A stretch of DNA of 64,000 nt from Tahibacter amnicola. GTDB taxonomy: Bacteria; Pseudomonadota; Gammaproteobacteria; Xanthomonadales; Rhodanobacteraceae. A program made the position numbers and the translations under genes. The notes beneath the pieces were generated by a model that worked only from the letters and a program-made list of their open reading frames with translations, was not told the DNA's origin and made no database searches. Below, one piece after another: positions 1 to 7,388 of the stretch. The stretch spans positions 3,063,001-3,127,000 of the forward strand of contig NZ_CP104694.1 of assembly GCF_025398735.1 (NCBI RefSeq), written 5' to 3'. Each line of letters starts with the position of its first letter. Position 1 is the first letter of the stretch.

Positions 1-864
1 CGACGGGGTCAGCCAGTGCAGGTCTTCCACGACGCGCTGCGCCACGTAGGCGAGCACGGCATATGCGCCGCCAAACGTGACGACGGCGGTCTGGCTGAAA
101 AGGATACCTTGCTGCGTGATCACCGCGTCGCCGCCGAGCCACACGGCCACCGCCGCTACGGGAAGCAGCCAGATGGGAAGCGCTATCAGCAGCGTAGTGA
201 GCGCACCACGCACGCTCGGCCGGGACAGTGGCCGATCACCGCGGGCGATCGCGGCATCAATCACATAGTGTGTATCGCCGGTCGCCGCGTCGGCCGATGG
301 GCAGGGAAAAGCGCTCGGGACCAGGTAACGTCCGACGATGCCGACCACCGCCGCTCCCAGCACGATGAGAGGAAACGGCACGGCAAACCCGAAGATCGCT
401 ACGAACGCGGCCAGCGCGACGATCACTAGCAACCGGCTTTTCAGCGCGCGCCGGCCAATCCGCAGGACAGCGTCAAGCACGATCGCCAGCACGGCCGCCT
501 TCAGGCCGAAGAAGAGCGCGTTGACCAGCGGTATCTGGCCGAGCAGCGCGTAGAGCGTGCTCAAGACCAGCATCGTCAGGAAGCCCGGCAGGACGAACAG
601 GATGCCGGCGACCAGTCCGCCGCGCCTGCCGTGCATCAGCCAACCGATATAGACGGTCAGTTGTTGCGCCTCGGGGCCGGGCAGCAGCATGCAGTAGTTG
701 AGTGCATGCAGGAACCGGGACTCGCTGATCCAGCGCCGCTGTTCCACCAGTTCCCGGTGCATGAGCGCGATCTGCCCGGCCGGTCCACCAAAACTGAGCC
801 AGCCGATCCGCGCCCATACGCGGACCGCGTCGACGAACCGGACGTGTTCGACGGAACTGCTCAT
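1..864 (-). CDS. chrA: Chromate transporter ChrA (CHR family), 3' end outside window
   Basis: Reading leftward from ATG at 864 the frame stays open to the window edge (288 codons), so the C-terminal part is missing. The N-terminal half has the CHR signature SFGGPAGQIALMH near residues 19-31 followed by hydrophobic segments, and a second FGGAY-type motif near residue 265 starts the second half-repeat. This is the layout of long-chain CHR proteins, which export chromate across the inner membrane. The start codon overlaps the stop of the upstream cyclodeaminase-like gene as ATGA, so it is the last visible gene of a chrB-led operon. Chromate export is inferred from the family and the chrB neighbour. 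Confidence 0.93.
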   Translation of the reverse strand, partial: MSSSVEHVRFVDAVRVWARIGWLSFGGPAGQIALMHRELVEQRRWISESRFLHALNYCMLLPGPEAQQLTVYIGWLMHGRRGGLVAGILFVLPGFLTMLVLSTLYALLGQIPLVNALFFGLKAAVLAIVLDAVLRIGRRALKSRLLVIVALAAFVAIFGFAVPFPLIVLGAAVVGIVGRYLVPSAFPCPSADAATGDTHYVIDAAIARGDRPLSRPSVRGALTTLLIALPIWLLPVAAVAVWLGGDAVITQQGILFSQTAVVTFGGAYAVLAYVAQRVVEDLHWLTPS

Positions 865-1862
865 TCGCGCGCCATCTGCGCAAATGCAATGCGGGGAACG
901 GCGGGGTCGGCCTGGCAGCGTGCGTAGGCCAGGTTGGCCGCAGCCAGGTCGCTCACGGCAACGCCGGTCGAATCGAGGACGAAGCACTCAGTGGCATTGC
1001 TCCGGCCAGCAGTGCGTCCGCTGACGACGTCCGCCAATTCGGCGTGGATGTCGGATTCGCGAACGACGCCCGCGCTGATCGCGTGATGAAGATCTCCCAT
1101 TTGTGCTGCCTGCGCCAGGCTGTCGGTCACAACGCGAGCCATCTTCAGCACATCCGGCGCCAGTTCCTGCTTGTCGGGGCTGTCAGCTCCGGTGGCGGCA
1201 ATGAAGCTTCCCGGCTTGACGTCGGCCGCGTGAACCAACGGGCGTCGCGACGGTGTACAGGTCACGAGGACGTCGGCCGCACGGGCGACCGCGCCGGGCG
1301 TCGCACACGCATGGACGCGCAGATCATTGCCCGCCTGATTCGCCACTGCGGTCACGCGCGTGTCGTCGACATCGTGGAGATAGAGATCGAGAAAGGGGAA
1401 AAGTGTGCGCAGTGCGGCGAGATGATAGCGCGCCTGCAAGCCGCAGCCGATGATGCCCAGTGCGGTGGAGTCCCGTCGCGCCAGCTGGCGCGCAGCGACG
1501 GCTGATACGGCCGCTGTCCGTTGTGCGGTGATTTCGACGGAATCCATCAACGCCAGCAGCCGTCCATCGGTGTTGTCGACCAGTGCGACCACGCCTTGAA
1601 TCGTCGGCAGCCCCGCGTGTGCGGGATTACCCGGAAAGTTGGCGTTGATCTTGATGACGGCTCGTCGCGTCGATGCGGCGGTCTTGACGTGGACGCCACC
1701 CCCTTCGCCGAGCACGTGCGTCACTGCGGGCACCTGCAGGCTGGCGTCCGCCATCACGACGAGTGCGTCGTGGACGGCGGCGAGGTAATCGGCTGCGCCG
1801 AGATGACGCGACAGGGTGTGTCCGGTCAGCAGGAGCGTGCCACCGGCCTGGATTGTGCTCAT
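861..1862 (-). CDS. Ornithine cyclodeaminase / mu-crystallin family protein
   Basis: 333 residues, the normal size for the family. Visible hallmarks are the substrate-side segment GGVHVKTAAS near residue 52, KINANFPGNP near 71, and the Rossmann nucleotide-binding stretch ALGIIGCGLQARYHL near 133. Members include ornithine cyclodeaminase, alanine dehydrogenase and ketimine reductases, so the substrate cannot be fixed from sequence. It overlaps chrB upstream and chrA downstream by ATGA at both ends, so all three are probably translated from one mRNA. Its placement inside a chromate operon is unusual; a role in redox or amino-acid balance under chromate stress is only a guess. Confidence 0.85.
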   Translation of the reverse strand: MSTIQAGGTLLLTGHTLSRHLGAADYLAAVHDALVVMADASLQVPAVTHVLGEGGGVHVKTAASTRRAVIKINANFPGNPAHAGLPTIQGVVALVDNTDGRLLALMDSVEITAQRTAAVSAVAARQLARRDSTALGIIGCGLQARYHLAALRTLFPFLDLYLHDVDDTRVTAVANQAGNDLRVHACATPGAVARAADVLVTCTPSRRPLVHAADVKPGSFIAATGADSPDKQELAPDVLKMARVVTDSLAQAAQMGDLHHAISAGVVRESDIHAELADVVSGRTAGRSNATECFVLDSTGVAVSDLAAANLAYARCQADPAVPRIAFAQMARE

Positions 1863-2872
1863 GCGGTGCGCCCCTTGGATTCAACCAGCGTGGGATCGGA
1901 GAATGCGGTGTGGAGGTGATCCAGGACCGGCATCAGGGACTTGAGCAAGGCATCATCGTCGCCCAGACGGGCGCGGGCGCCTGCCAGCACCGCCGTGAAT
2001 CCGGCGGCCTCCGGAATGGCCACGCCGCCGACATCGAGGTAGTGCACCATGGCGCCCAGCCGGGCGAGACCGCGGTCGTGTTCAAAGCCGAAACTGGCCA
2101 GCAGCACTTCGAAGGTCACCCGTTCGCCGACATGGCTGAAGAGCGCACCGTCAAAATCAAACCCGACGGCCTTGCGCGGACAGTCCTTGATCGATGCGAG
2201 CCAGCGAAAGGTGGCCTTCGGATCGATGAACCGGCGGATCAGCCACGCACAGGCGATGCGGTCGACCCACAAGTGGGCACGCGTGGCCCACAGGCGTCCC
2301 CGGAAATCGGCCCGATCGCGGCGCGGGATGACGCCAGTTCCCGGGCGGGGTTCATCGGGCGAGAAGTGTGTAGTGATGAGTGTCCGCGCGTCCTCGAATG
2401 CCGTTGCCAGCTGGCGACGCGTTGCGGTCGGAAAGAAGTCTACGGCCGCGATGGCGGCCATTTCGCGTTCCAGCGTTGCGAAACGGCGGCGGCAGTCGGT
2501 TTCGGTCAGGGTGAGGAGGTCCGCCAGCAGTGCATCCAGTGCCGCGTGCACGACAGCGTAGTCCGTATCGCGATTGAACAGCTGGCGGAACTGGTGCTCC
2601 TGGGCCTCATCGGTGCTGTTTACCGTGATGACATGGGCCGTTCCGTCGGCACGCGTGACCTCGTCGGCGACCTGGGTCATCAGTTCCTGCGAGGTGTCTG
2701 AGGCGGGCAGCAGGTAAGCGCCGTCACGCAGCGCACCAGCACCCGCCGACTTCAGGCTGCGCCAGATTCGCATCCGGGCGGTCTGGTTTTGCCCGGCGAG
2801 GCTGATGACCAGTAAGAGCCAGGCGCCGCTCCGGTCGGTGTTGTCCTCGGGTGTACGGATGGTTCGCAGCAT
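1859..2872 (-). CDS. chrB: Chromate resistance regulator/protein ChrB, full length
   Basis: The start is ATG at 2872. The frame stays open further upstream, but that part has no recognisable similarity and covers the divergent gene. The 337-residue protein begins with the ChrB N-terminal domain (WLLLVISLAGQNQTARMRIW and ALRDGAYLLP, residues ~15-50), followed by a helical middle and the ChrB C-terminal domain (WVDRIACAWLIRRFIDPKA near 210, FGFEHD and DDDALL further on). ChrB proteins act as chromate-responsive regulators of chrA. The gene heads the leftward chromate operon and faces a second ChrB_C gene across an 84-base gap containing two inverted repeats, a natural place for autoregulation. 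Confidence 0.9.
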   Translation of the reverse strand: MLRTIRTPEDNTDRSGAWLLLVISLAGQNQTARMRIWRSLKSAGAGALRDGAYLLPASDTSQELMTQVADEVTRADGTAHVITVNSTDEAQEHQFRQLFNRDTDYAVVHAALDALLADLLTLTETDCRRRFATLEREMAAIAAVDFFPTATRRQLATAFEDARTLITTHFSPDEPRPGTGVIPRRDRADFRGRLWATRAHLWVDRIACAWLIRRFIDPKATFRWLASIKDCPRKAVGFDFDGALFSHVGERVTFEVLLASFGFEHDRGLARLGAMVHYLDVGGVAIPEAAGFTAVLAGARARLGDDDALLKSLMPVLDHLHTAFSDPTLVESKGRTA

Positions 2873-2876
2873 GGGT

Positions 2877-2913
2877 GTAGTAATCACTACAGAGTAGTAG
2901 TAATCTCTACTAC
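2877..2913. promoter_or_regulatory. Paired inverted repeats between divergent chrB genes (putative operator)
   Basis: Two related palindromes lie side by side: GTAGT-AATC-ACTAC at 2877-2890 and GTAGTAG-TAATCT-CTACTAC at 2894-2913, both perfect in their arms. They share the core GTAGTAATC and start a few bases from the chrB ATG. AT-rich dyads directly at the start of a regulator gene are typical operator positions; ChrB or another regulator binding here is inference. Confidence 0.55.
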
Positions 2914-2956
2914 ACCATTTCCACCGCGTGTGCAATGAGACGACAAGGGGTGAGCT

Positions 2957-3436
2957 ATGAAATGGGTGACGCGTGAACGTCCGAAGATCGACCGGATTGC
3001 CTGTCCCTGGCTGGTCGCGCGATTTATTGATCCGGCGGCGGAGTTCCTCTTCGTGCCGCCGTCCCAGGTGCATGCGGTGGCCGCCGAACAGGATGCCATC
3101 CCGTTTGATGTCCCGGACGTACCGCTGGGGCATGTGGGCGACCAGTGCAGCTTCGACGCTTTTCTGAAGGCCTGGCCGCAGAACGATCCAGCGCTGGAGA
3201 TCCTTGCCACGATCGTTCGCGCTGCTGACACGGGACGGCTGGACCTGGCACCGCAGGCGGCGGGCCTGCTGGCGGTATCGCTCGGCCTGTCCCGCTGTCA
3301 CGCCGATGATCATGCCATGCTGCGGAAAGGCTTTGATCTTTACGATGCGCTTTACGCCTGGTGCAAGGATGCACGCGACGAATCGCATGGCTGGAATGTC
3401 GGCGCACTGCGGCAATCGATGCGCCCGCCAGAGTAG
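2957..3436 (+). CDS. Stand-alone ChrB C-terminal domain protein
   Basis: 159 residues starting MKWVTRERPKIDRIACPWLV; the segment IDRIACPWLVARFIDPAAEF aligns by eye with the C-terminal domain of the neighbouring chrB product (VDRIACAWLIRRFIDPKATF). GHVGDQCSFDAFL and the DDHAMLRKGFDLYDALY tail continue the match. It lacks the N-terminal ChrB domain. A GGGG-containing ribosome site (AAGGGGTGAGCT) precedes the ATG. It is transcribed away from chrB. Proteins of this type are annotated as chromate resistance proteins; biochemical role unknown. Confidence 0.85.
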   Translation: MKWVTRERPKIDRIACPWLVARFIDPAAEFLFVPPSQVHAVAAEQDAIPFDVPDVPLGHVGDQCSFDAFLKAWPQNDPALEILATIVRAADTGRLDLAPQAAGLLAVSLGLSRCHADDHAMLRKGFDLYDALYAWCKDARDESHGWNVGALRQSMRPPE

Positions 3437-3475
3437 GACAGCCGCGTCAATCTGTCGTGACGGATCGGCCGCGTG

Positions 3476-3524
3476 CTGATCCGCATCAAGGCGGGTGTGC
3501 CTCATCCGGGTCAGTCTGGCAGTG
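3476..3524 (+). promoter_or_regulatory. FNR/ANR-like site and class II promoter of the porin gene
   Basis: CTGAT-CCGC-ATCAA at 3476-3489 is one mismatch from TTGAT-N4-ATCAA. Its centre is 3482.5; a start site 41.5 bases further would be 3524, and CAGTCT at 3512-3517 sits exactly where the -10 hexamer should be. Confidence 0.6.
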
Positions 3525-3543
3525 ACTATCCGGAGATATGACC

Positions 3544-4719
3544 ATGCGTTCCGTTGTATTGCTGCTGGGACTGCTTCCCACCGCCGTCGGCACGGCCCTG
3601 GCCGAACCGACCTTGAAACCTGTGGTGGATCTGCGGATCCGCTACGAACACGTTGACGATGCGCGCTTTGCGCACGACGCCCAGGCCCTCACGGTGCGGG
3701 CGCGGGCCGGCTTGCAATGGGCGATCTCGCCGACCTGGACTGCACTGGTCGAAGCGGAGGCAACGCAGGCAGTCGGTGCTGACCACTTCAACAGCACCGA
3801 CAACAGGCGTACGAACTATCCGACCGTGGTTGACCCCGACAACGTCGAGCTCAATCAGGCCTGGGTGGCGTGGGCGCCACGCGACACCTTTCGTGCGGTT
3901 GGTGGACGCCAACGCCTGATCTACGAAAACCAGCGATTCATCGGCAACGTGGGGTGGCGGCAGAACGAACAGACCTTTGATGCGATCGATCTGAGCTGGC
4001 GTCCGGAGGCAAAGACGACGCTGCGCTACAGCTATCTCGACCGTGTGCAGCGCGTTTTCGGCAACGACCACTCCAACGCCAGTCTCGCCCGATGGGATCT
4101 GGACGGACATCTGGTCAGTGCGGCGCGATCGATCGGTCCGGGCACGTTGACCGTGTACGGACACTGGATCGAGAACCGCACGCTTGTCGCGAATTCGCAG
4201 CGCAATGCCGGCATTCGCTACGTGGCAAAAGGGGGCAGGGCCGACGGACCGGGCTGGCACGGCACGGCGGAGGTGACGCGCCAGTCCGCTTACGGTGGAT
4301 CGCATTTCAGTGCCCAGACCTATGTGCTCGCCGAGGGAGGCGTCACCTGGCCGTCGAACAAGATCACCGTCGGCTACGAGCGCCTCGGCGGCGACGGACG
4401 CTATGGCTTCTCGACGCCGTTGGCAACCTTGCATGCCTTCAATGGCTGGGCGGATCTCTTCCTCACCACACCGCCATCCGGGTTGCAGGATCGCTACGCA
4501 GGATGGAGATACGCAAAAGGGCCATGGGAGTTCCAGCTCTGGCGCCACCGCTACAGCGCGGACGCGGGAAGCCGCGACTACGGGCGGGAATGGAATGCTC
4601 TCGCCAGCCGCCGGCTCTCGCCGCGCTGGTCGTCGCAGGTAAAATTTGCCCGTTACGCGAGCGACGGCTTTGGTGCAGATGTCAGCAAGCTGTGGATCAG
4701 CGCAGAGTATAAATATTGA
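3544..4719 (+). CDS. Outer-membrane beta-barrel protein, alginate-export/porin-like
   Basis: About 391 residues. GGAG at 3532-3535 lies 8 bases before the ATG at 3544 but only 2 before an ATG at 3538, so the second is preferred. There is a Sec signal peptide (MRSVVLLLGLLPTAVGTALA) and then alternating-polarity strands ending in a terminal aromatic residue (AEYKY), typical of outer-membrane barrels. VGGRQRLIYENQRFIGNVGW near residue 120 is characteristic of the alginate-export (AlgE-like) porin family, which also occurs next to nitrate and nitrite respiration genes. The FNR-like site just upstream places it in the anaerobic regulon of this region, so passage of nitrate or another anion is a reasonable but unproven guess. 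Confidence 0.75.
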   Translation: MRSVVLLLGLLPTAVGTALAEPTLKPVVDLRIRYEHVDDARFAHDAQALTVRARAGLQWAISPTWTALVEAEATQAVGADHFNSTDNRRTNYPTVVDPDNVELNQAWVAWAPRDTFRAVGGRQRLIYENQRFIGNVGWRQNEQTFDAIDLSWRPEAKTTLRYSYLDRVQRVFGNDHSNASLARWDLDGHLVSAARSIGPGTLTVYGHWIENRTLVANSQRNAGIRYVAKGGRADGPGWHGTAEVTRQSAYGGSHFSAQTYVLAEGGVTWPSNKITVGYERLGGDGRYGFSTPLATLHAFNGWADLFLTTPPSGLQDRYAGWRYAKGPWEFQLWRHRYSADAGSRDYGREWNALASRRLSPRWSSQVKFARYASDGFGADVSKLWISAEYKY

Positions 4720-4760
4720 GAAAGTGCGGCACGCGCGGTCGTCGCGCGGGCCGCTGGCGC

Positions 4761-6698
4761 TCAGGCAGCCATGCCGGCGCTGCGTTGGTCGACGACGGAG
4801 ACGATCTGTCGCGCCAGGTAGTCAAAGTAGTGGTCGATGTAGCTCAGCCCGTTCTCACTGTCCTGCAGGAACGGATTCATCAGCGTGTGCCGCAGAATGA
4901 CCAGGCGATCGGCGCCGTCGTGATCGGGCAACAGGGTGGCGGGATCAAGATCCAGTGCAGCGAGTACGCGCTGCATGTCCGTCGCGCCCAGGGCCTCCGG
5001 GCGCAGCGTCGTGACAGAGCCATAGAACTCGCGCGCCTGGACCGCCTTGTCGGGATCGCAGCGCAGGGTTTCGTATAGCCGCGTCAGGAACGCATTCATT
5101 GTCCGGACGTCGCGATTGCCCGCGGGATTGATGGCCAGGCATACGAGATTACTGTCCGGCGCGAACGGAACGCAGACGTGAAAGCGTCCCGCCAGCTGTG
5201 CAGCGAACCGCTCGATCCGCTGCGCGAACGCTTCGGCGGAGTGGATGGTTTCCGCTGTGATGCGACCGAACTGGGTGTAGTCGAGTGGCAGTACGCTATG
5301 GGTGACATAGACGGCGGCGGCAGCGGCACCGGACTTTGAACCCTCCAGGATGTAGCGTCCGAGCTTGCGGAACCGCGCGAAGTAGTCGTTCCCGGTGCCG
5401 CCCGCAAAGACATAATCTGCATCCTCCACCAGCAGCGGCATCGCGCGCTGGTCGCGGCAAATGAAGGCACCGGCGCCATAGGGCAGGTAGCCGAGCTTGT
5501 GCGGATCGACGGTGATCGAATCGCTCCCGCCGAGGGCCGCGATAGCGTCATAGCTGTCCCGGCTCGGGAACGCGGAAAATTCCTGCCGCATGTCGGAGAA
5601 CGCACGTAGCGTGCCCTCTGGTGTTCGGAACAGCGTCGCAAGGTAACCACCCCAGGCAGCGTCGACATGGACGCCAAAGCCAAAACCCGTCGCCGCGTGC
5701 TGGTCCCGGCAGGCCAGGATGCGGTGTACGGGATCGATCGTGCCGAACTCGGTGGTCCCCAGTACGGCAACGGTGAGCAATACGGGGCGTCGTTCGGCGC
5801 GAAGACGGTTGACCAGGTCGTCCAGGGCGTCGGTGTCCATGCGCATGCCACGCTCCGGCACGGCGAGCAGTTGTGCGCGTCCCAGGCCAAGCAACTTGAG
5901 GCCCTTGCTCCAGGAATAGTGCGCGGTCACGGGCGCCAGTACCACCGGCGGCGTGAGCGTGGGATGCCGGGCAAAGAACGCGACCAGTCCCAGTTCCTCG
6001 ATGCGCTCGGATTGCAACCGCCGCACCCAGTCGTGGCGGGCACTGGGTGTCAGGCCCGACAGCCAGTGCTGCCATTGTCCGACCAGCTCGATGCAGTCCT
6101 GGGTGGGTAACGTGAATGCTGCCCAGTCATCATCAGGTAGCGTCAGTCCGGGCGGTGCTGCGGCGCACAGTGCGACGGGAAAGGCTTTCAGGGCCAGTGC
6201 GAGGCGCAGCGCCTGGTAGTTGGCGACGGTACCGCCAGATGTAAGATGACCGAAGGCGCAACCGGGATGATGGGGGTCGTCGTTGAAGCCGAGCATGCGT
6301 GCCAGCTGAAGCCCCGCCTTGATTTCCAGGTCAATCGTCACTGGCGCTGCATCGTCGCTGACATTGTTCGGGTTATAGGGGAGGGCCAGCATCTGCGCGG
6401 CGAGCCCGGGTAGCGCCAGGTCCGATGCCATGTGCCCGAGATACCGAGGACTGTGAAACGGCACCGAGCGTTTGAGCGCTGCCGAGAGACGGTGCAGCTC
6501 GCGCCGCATGCGTGCCTCGAAGGCCTGGTAGTCTGCGCGCTGGGTGGCCGTCGTCGGAATGACCGGCGGGTCTTCCGGATGGAAATTGCGTCGCCAGTAG
6601 ACGTGATCGCGCAGGAACTCGACCGCGAGTTTTTCCAGCAGGACGTCGTTCTCGCCATAGGGGCCGAGAAAACACGGGTACAGAGAAGGGTTGCTCAT
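4761..6698 (-). CDS. PLP-dependent amino-acid decarboxylase (group II, tyrosine/glutamate decarboxylase type)
   Basis: 645 residues, matching the ~620-residue tyrosine-decarboxylase-like group rather than the ~470-residue GadB group. Visible are the early substrate-binding segment with NPNNVSDDAAP near 110, TSGGTVANYQALRLAL near 153, VHVDAAWGGY near 343, and the Schiff-base lysine motif TVDPHKLGYLPYGAG near 397. It would decarboxylate an amino acid in the cytoplasm, a proton-consuming reaction; the substrate cannot be read from the sequence. The gene starts at ATG 6698 and an FNR-like site (6761-6774) lies upstream, so expression at low oxygen is predicted. No antiporter gene is next to it. 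Confidence 0.85.
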   Translation of the reverse strand: MSNPSLYPCFLGPYGENDVLLEKLAVEFLRDHVYWRRNFHPEDPPVIPTTATQRADYQAFEARMRRELHRLSAALKRSVPFHSPRYLGHMASDLALPGLAAQMLALPYNPNNVSDDAAPVTIDLEIKAGLQLARMLGFNDDPHHPGCAFGHLTSGGTVANYQALRLALALKAFPVALCAAAPPGLTLPDDDWAAFTLPTQDCIELVGQWQHWLSGLTPSARHDWVRRLQSERIEELGLVAFFARHPTLTPPVVLAPVTAHYSWSKGLKLLGLGRAQLLAVPERGMRMDTDALDDLVNRLRAERRPVLLTVAVLGTTEFGTIDPVHRILACRDQHAATGFGFGVHVDAAWGGYLATLFRTPEGTLRAFSDMRQEFSAFPSRDSYDAIAALGGSDSITVDPHKLGYLPYGAGAFICRDQRAMPLLVEDADYVFAGGTGNDYFARFRKLGRYILEGSKSGAAAAAVYVTHSVLPLDYTQFGRITAETIHSAEAFAQRIERFAAQLAGRFHVCVPFAPDSNLVCLAINPAGNRDVRTMNAFLTRLYETLRCDPDKAVQAREFYGSVTTLRPEALGATDMQRVLAALDLDPATLLPDHDGADRLVILRHTLMNPFLQDSENGLSYIDHYFDYLARQIVSVVDQRSAGMAA

Positions 6699-6725
6699 GC
6701 GCGGGGCCGCGGAAAGGGAATGGCA

Positions 6726-6774
6726 CGCTGACAGTGTCGAAAAGCCTGCCGGCCAGTGCCTTGATCTGGATCAG
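6726..6774 (-). promoter_or_regulatory. FNR/ANR-like site for the decarboxylase gene
   Basis: TTGAT-CTGG-ATCAG at 6761-6774 (one mismatch). Read leftward, a class II start would be near 6726, with GACACT at 6738-6733 in the -10 position. The same 14-base sequence occurs at 16380-16393. Confidence 0.55.
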
Positions 6775-6794
6775 TCTCGAAGGGCCGATTGCGC

Positions 6795-6843
6795 TTGACC
6801 CGGGTCAAGGCGTCCAGCCTGGACCGGTGGCTTACTGGGCGCA
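6795..6843 (+). promoter_or_regulatory. TTGAC-type FNR-family site and promoter of the small-gene/ubiT operon
   Basis: TTGAC-CCGG-GTCAA at 6795-6808 is a perfect palindrome with C/G in place of the T/A of the canonical FNR half-site. CTTACT at 6831-6836 is at the class II -10 position, predicting a start near 6843, 22 bases before the first gene. Confidence 0.55.
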
Positions 6844-6864
6844 CCCTTTTGAAGGAAGCGCCCC

Positions 6865-7125
6865 ATGCCACAGTTCGAACTGGATCTGCGCGCCAGTCGC
6901 GATACTGCGCAGCAGAATGCCCAGCGTGTGATTGAAACGGCCGCGACCCTGGGCAAAGGCCAATCGATGGTGGCCCAGCTGTCCCAGGTGCCCTCCACGC
7001 TGCTGGATCTGCTGGAGGAACTGGGTTTTCGCTATGACCTCAATGTGCGCGGTGCAGAAGACGTCGGTGTCCTCATTACGCGCCGGTCCGGTGAGTGCTG
7101 TGGTTGCTGTGGTGGCGGCGATTGA
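6865..7125 (+). CDS. Small DUF2249/TusA-like protein with Cys-rich tail
   Basis: 86 residues with ATG after GGAAGCGCCCC. The layout ELDLR at the N-terminus, GQSMVAQLSQVPSTLLDLL in the middle, EELGFRYDL and GVLITRR follows the DUF2249/TusA-like fold by eye. It ends in ECCGCCGGGD, four cysteines in two CC pairs, which look able to bind a metal or cluster. Its stop overlaps the ATG of the next DUF2249 gene by one base (TGATG), so they are coupled. It is first in the operon driven by the TTGAC-type site at 6795. Function unknown; DUF2249 genes often accompany NO and nitrate respiration genes. Confidence 0.7.
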   Translation: MPQFELDLRASRDTAQQNAQRVIETAATLGKGQSMVAQLSQVPSTLLDLLEELGFRYDLNVRGAEDVGVLITRRSGECCGCCGGGD

Positions 7126-7388
7126 TGGGCGATGACATGCCCCTTGTCGACGGCGATACGTTACGCCGGCTGGACCTGCGTGACCTGGCGCCGCCGGAGC
7201 CGATGGTCCGTGCCCTCGATGCGGCGATGCAGTTGCGGCCGGGTGAATCGGTTCACGTGCTCACGCCGCTCTACCCACATCCCTTGCTCGAAGCGCTCGG
7301 TCAGCTTCCGGTGAGCATTGACGTGGCCATGCTGCCGGCGGGCGGGGTCTGCGTGATGATTGCCTGCGATGGCGCGGATCGCGATTGA
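7125..7388 (+). CDS. DUF2249 domain protein
   Basis: 87 residues starting MGDDMPLVDGD; the DUF2249 core LDLRDLAPPEPMVRALDAA then GESVHVLTPLYPHPLLEAL is clear. The start is chosen because its A is the last base of the preceding stop. The 3' end overlaps the next gene by about 20 bases. DUF2249 proteins are small TusA-like proteins of unknown biochemical role that recur in denitrification clusters; here it lies between a similar protein and an NnrS-like membrane protein. Confidence 0.8.
   Translation: MGDDMPLVDGDTLRRLDLRDLAPPEPMVRALDAAMQLRPGESVHVLTPLYPHPLLEALGQLPVSIDVAMLPAGGVCVMIACDGADRD

Noticed and set aside
16-429. Open rightward frame at the window start
   Set aside because: It is antisense to chrA, Arg/His-rich and without family resemblance; the leftward ChrA frame explains the region.
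2873-3505. N-terminal extension of chrB by about 211 codons
   Set aside because: The extension is antisense to the ChrB_C gene, and the ChrB N-terminal domain starts right after ATG 2872.
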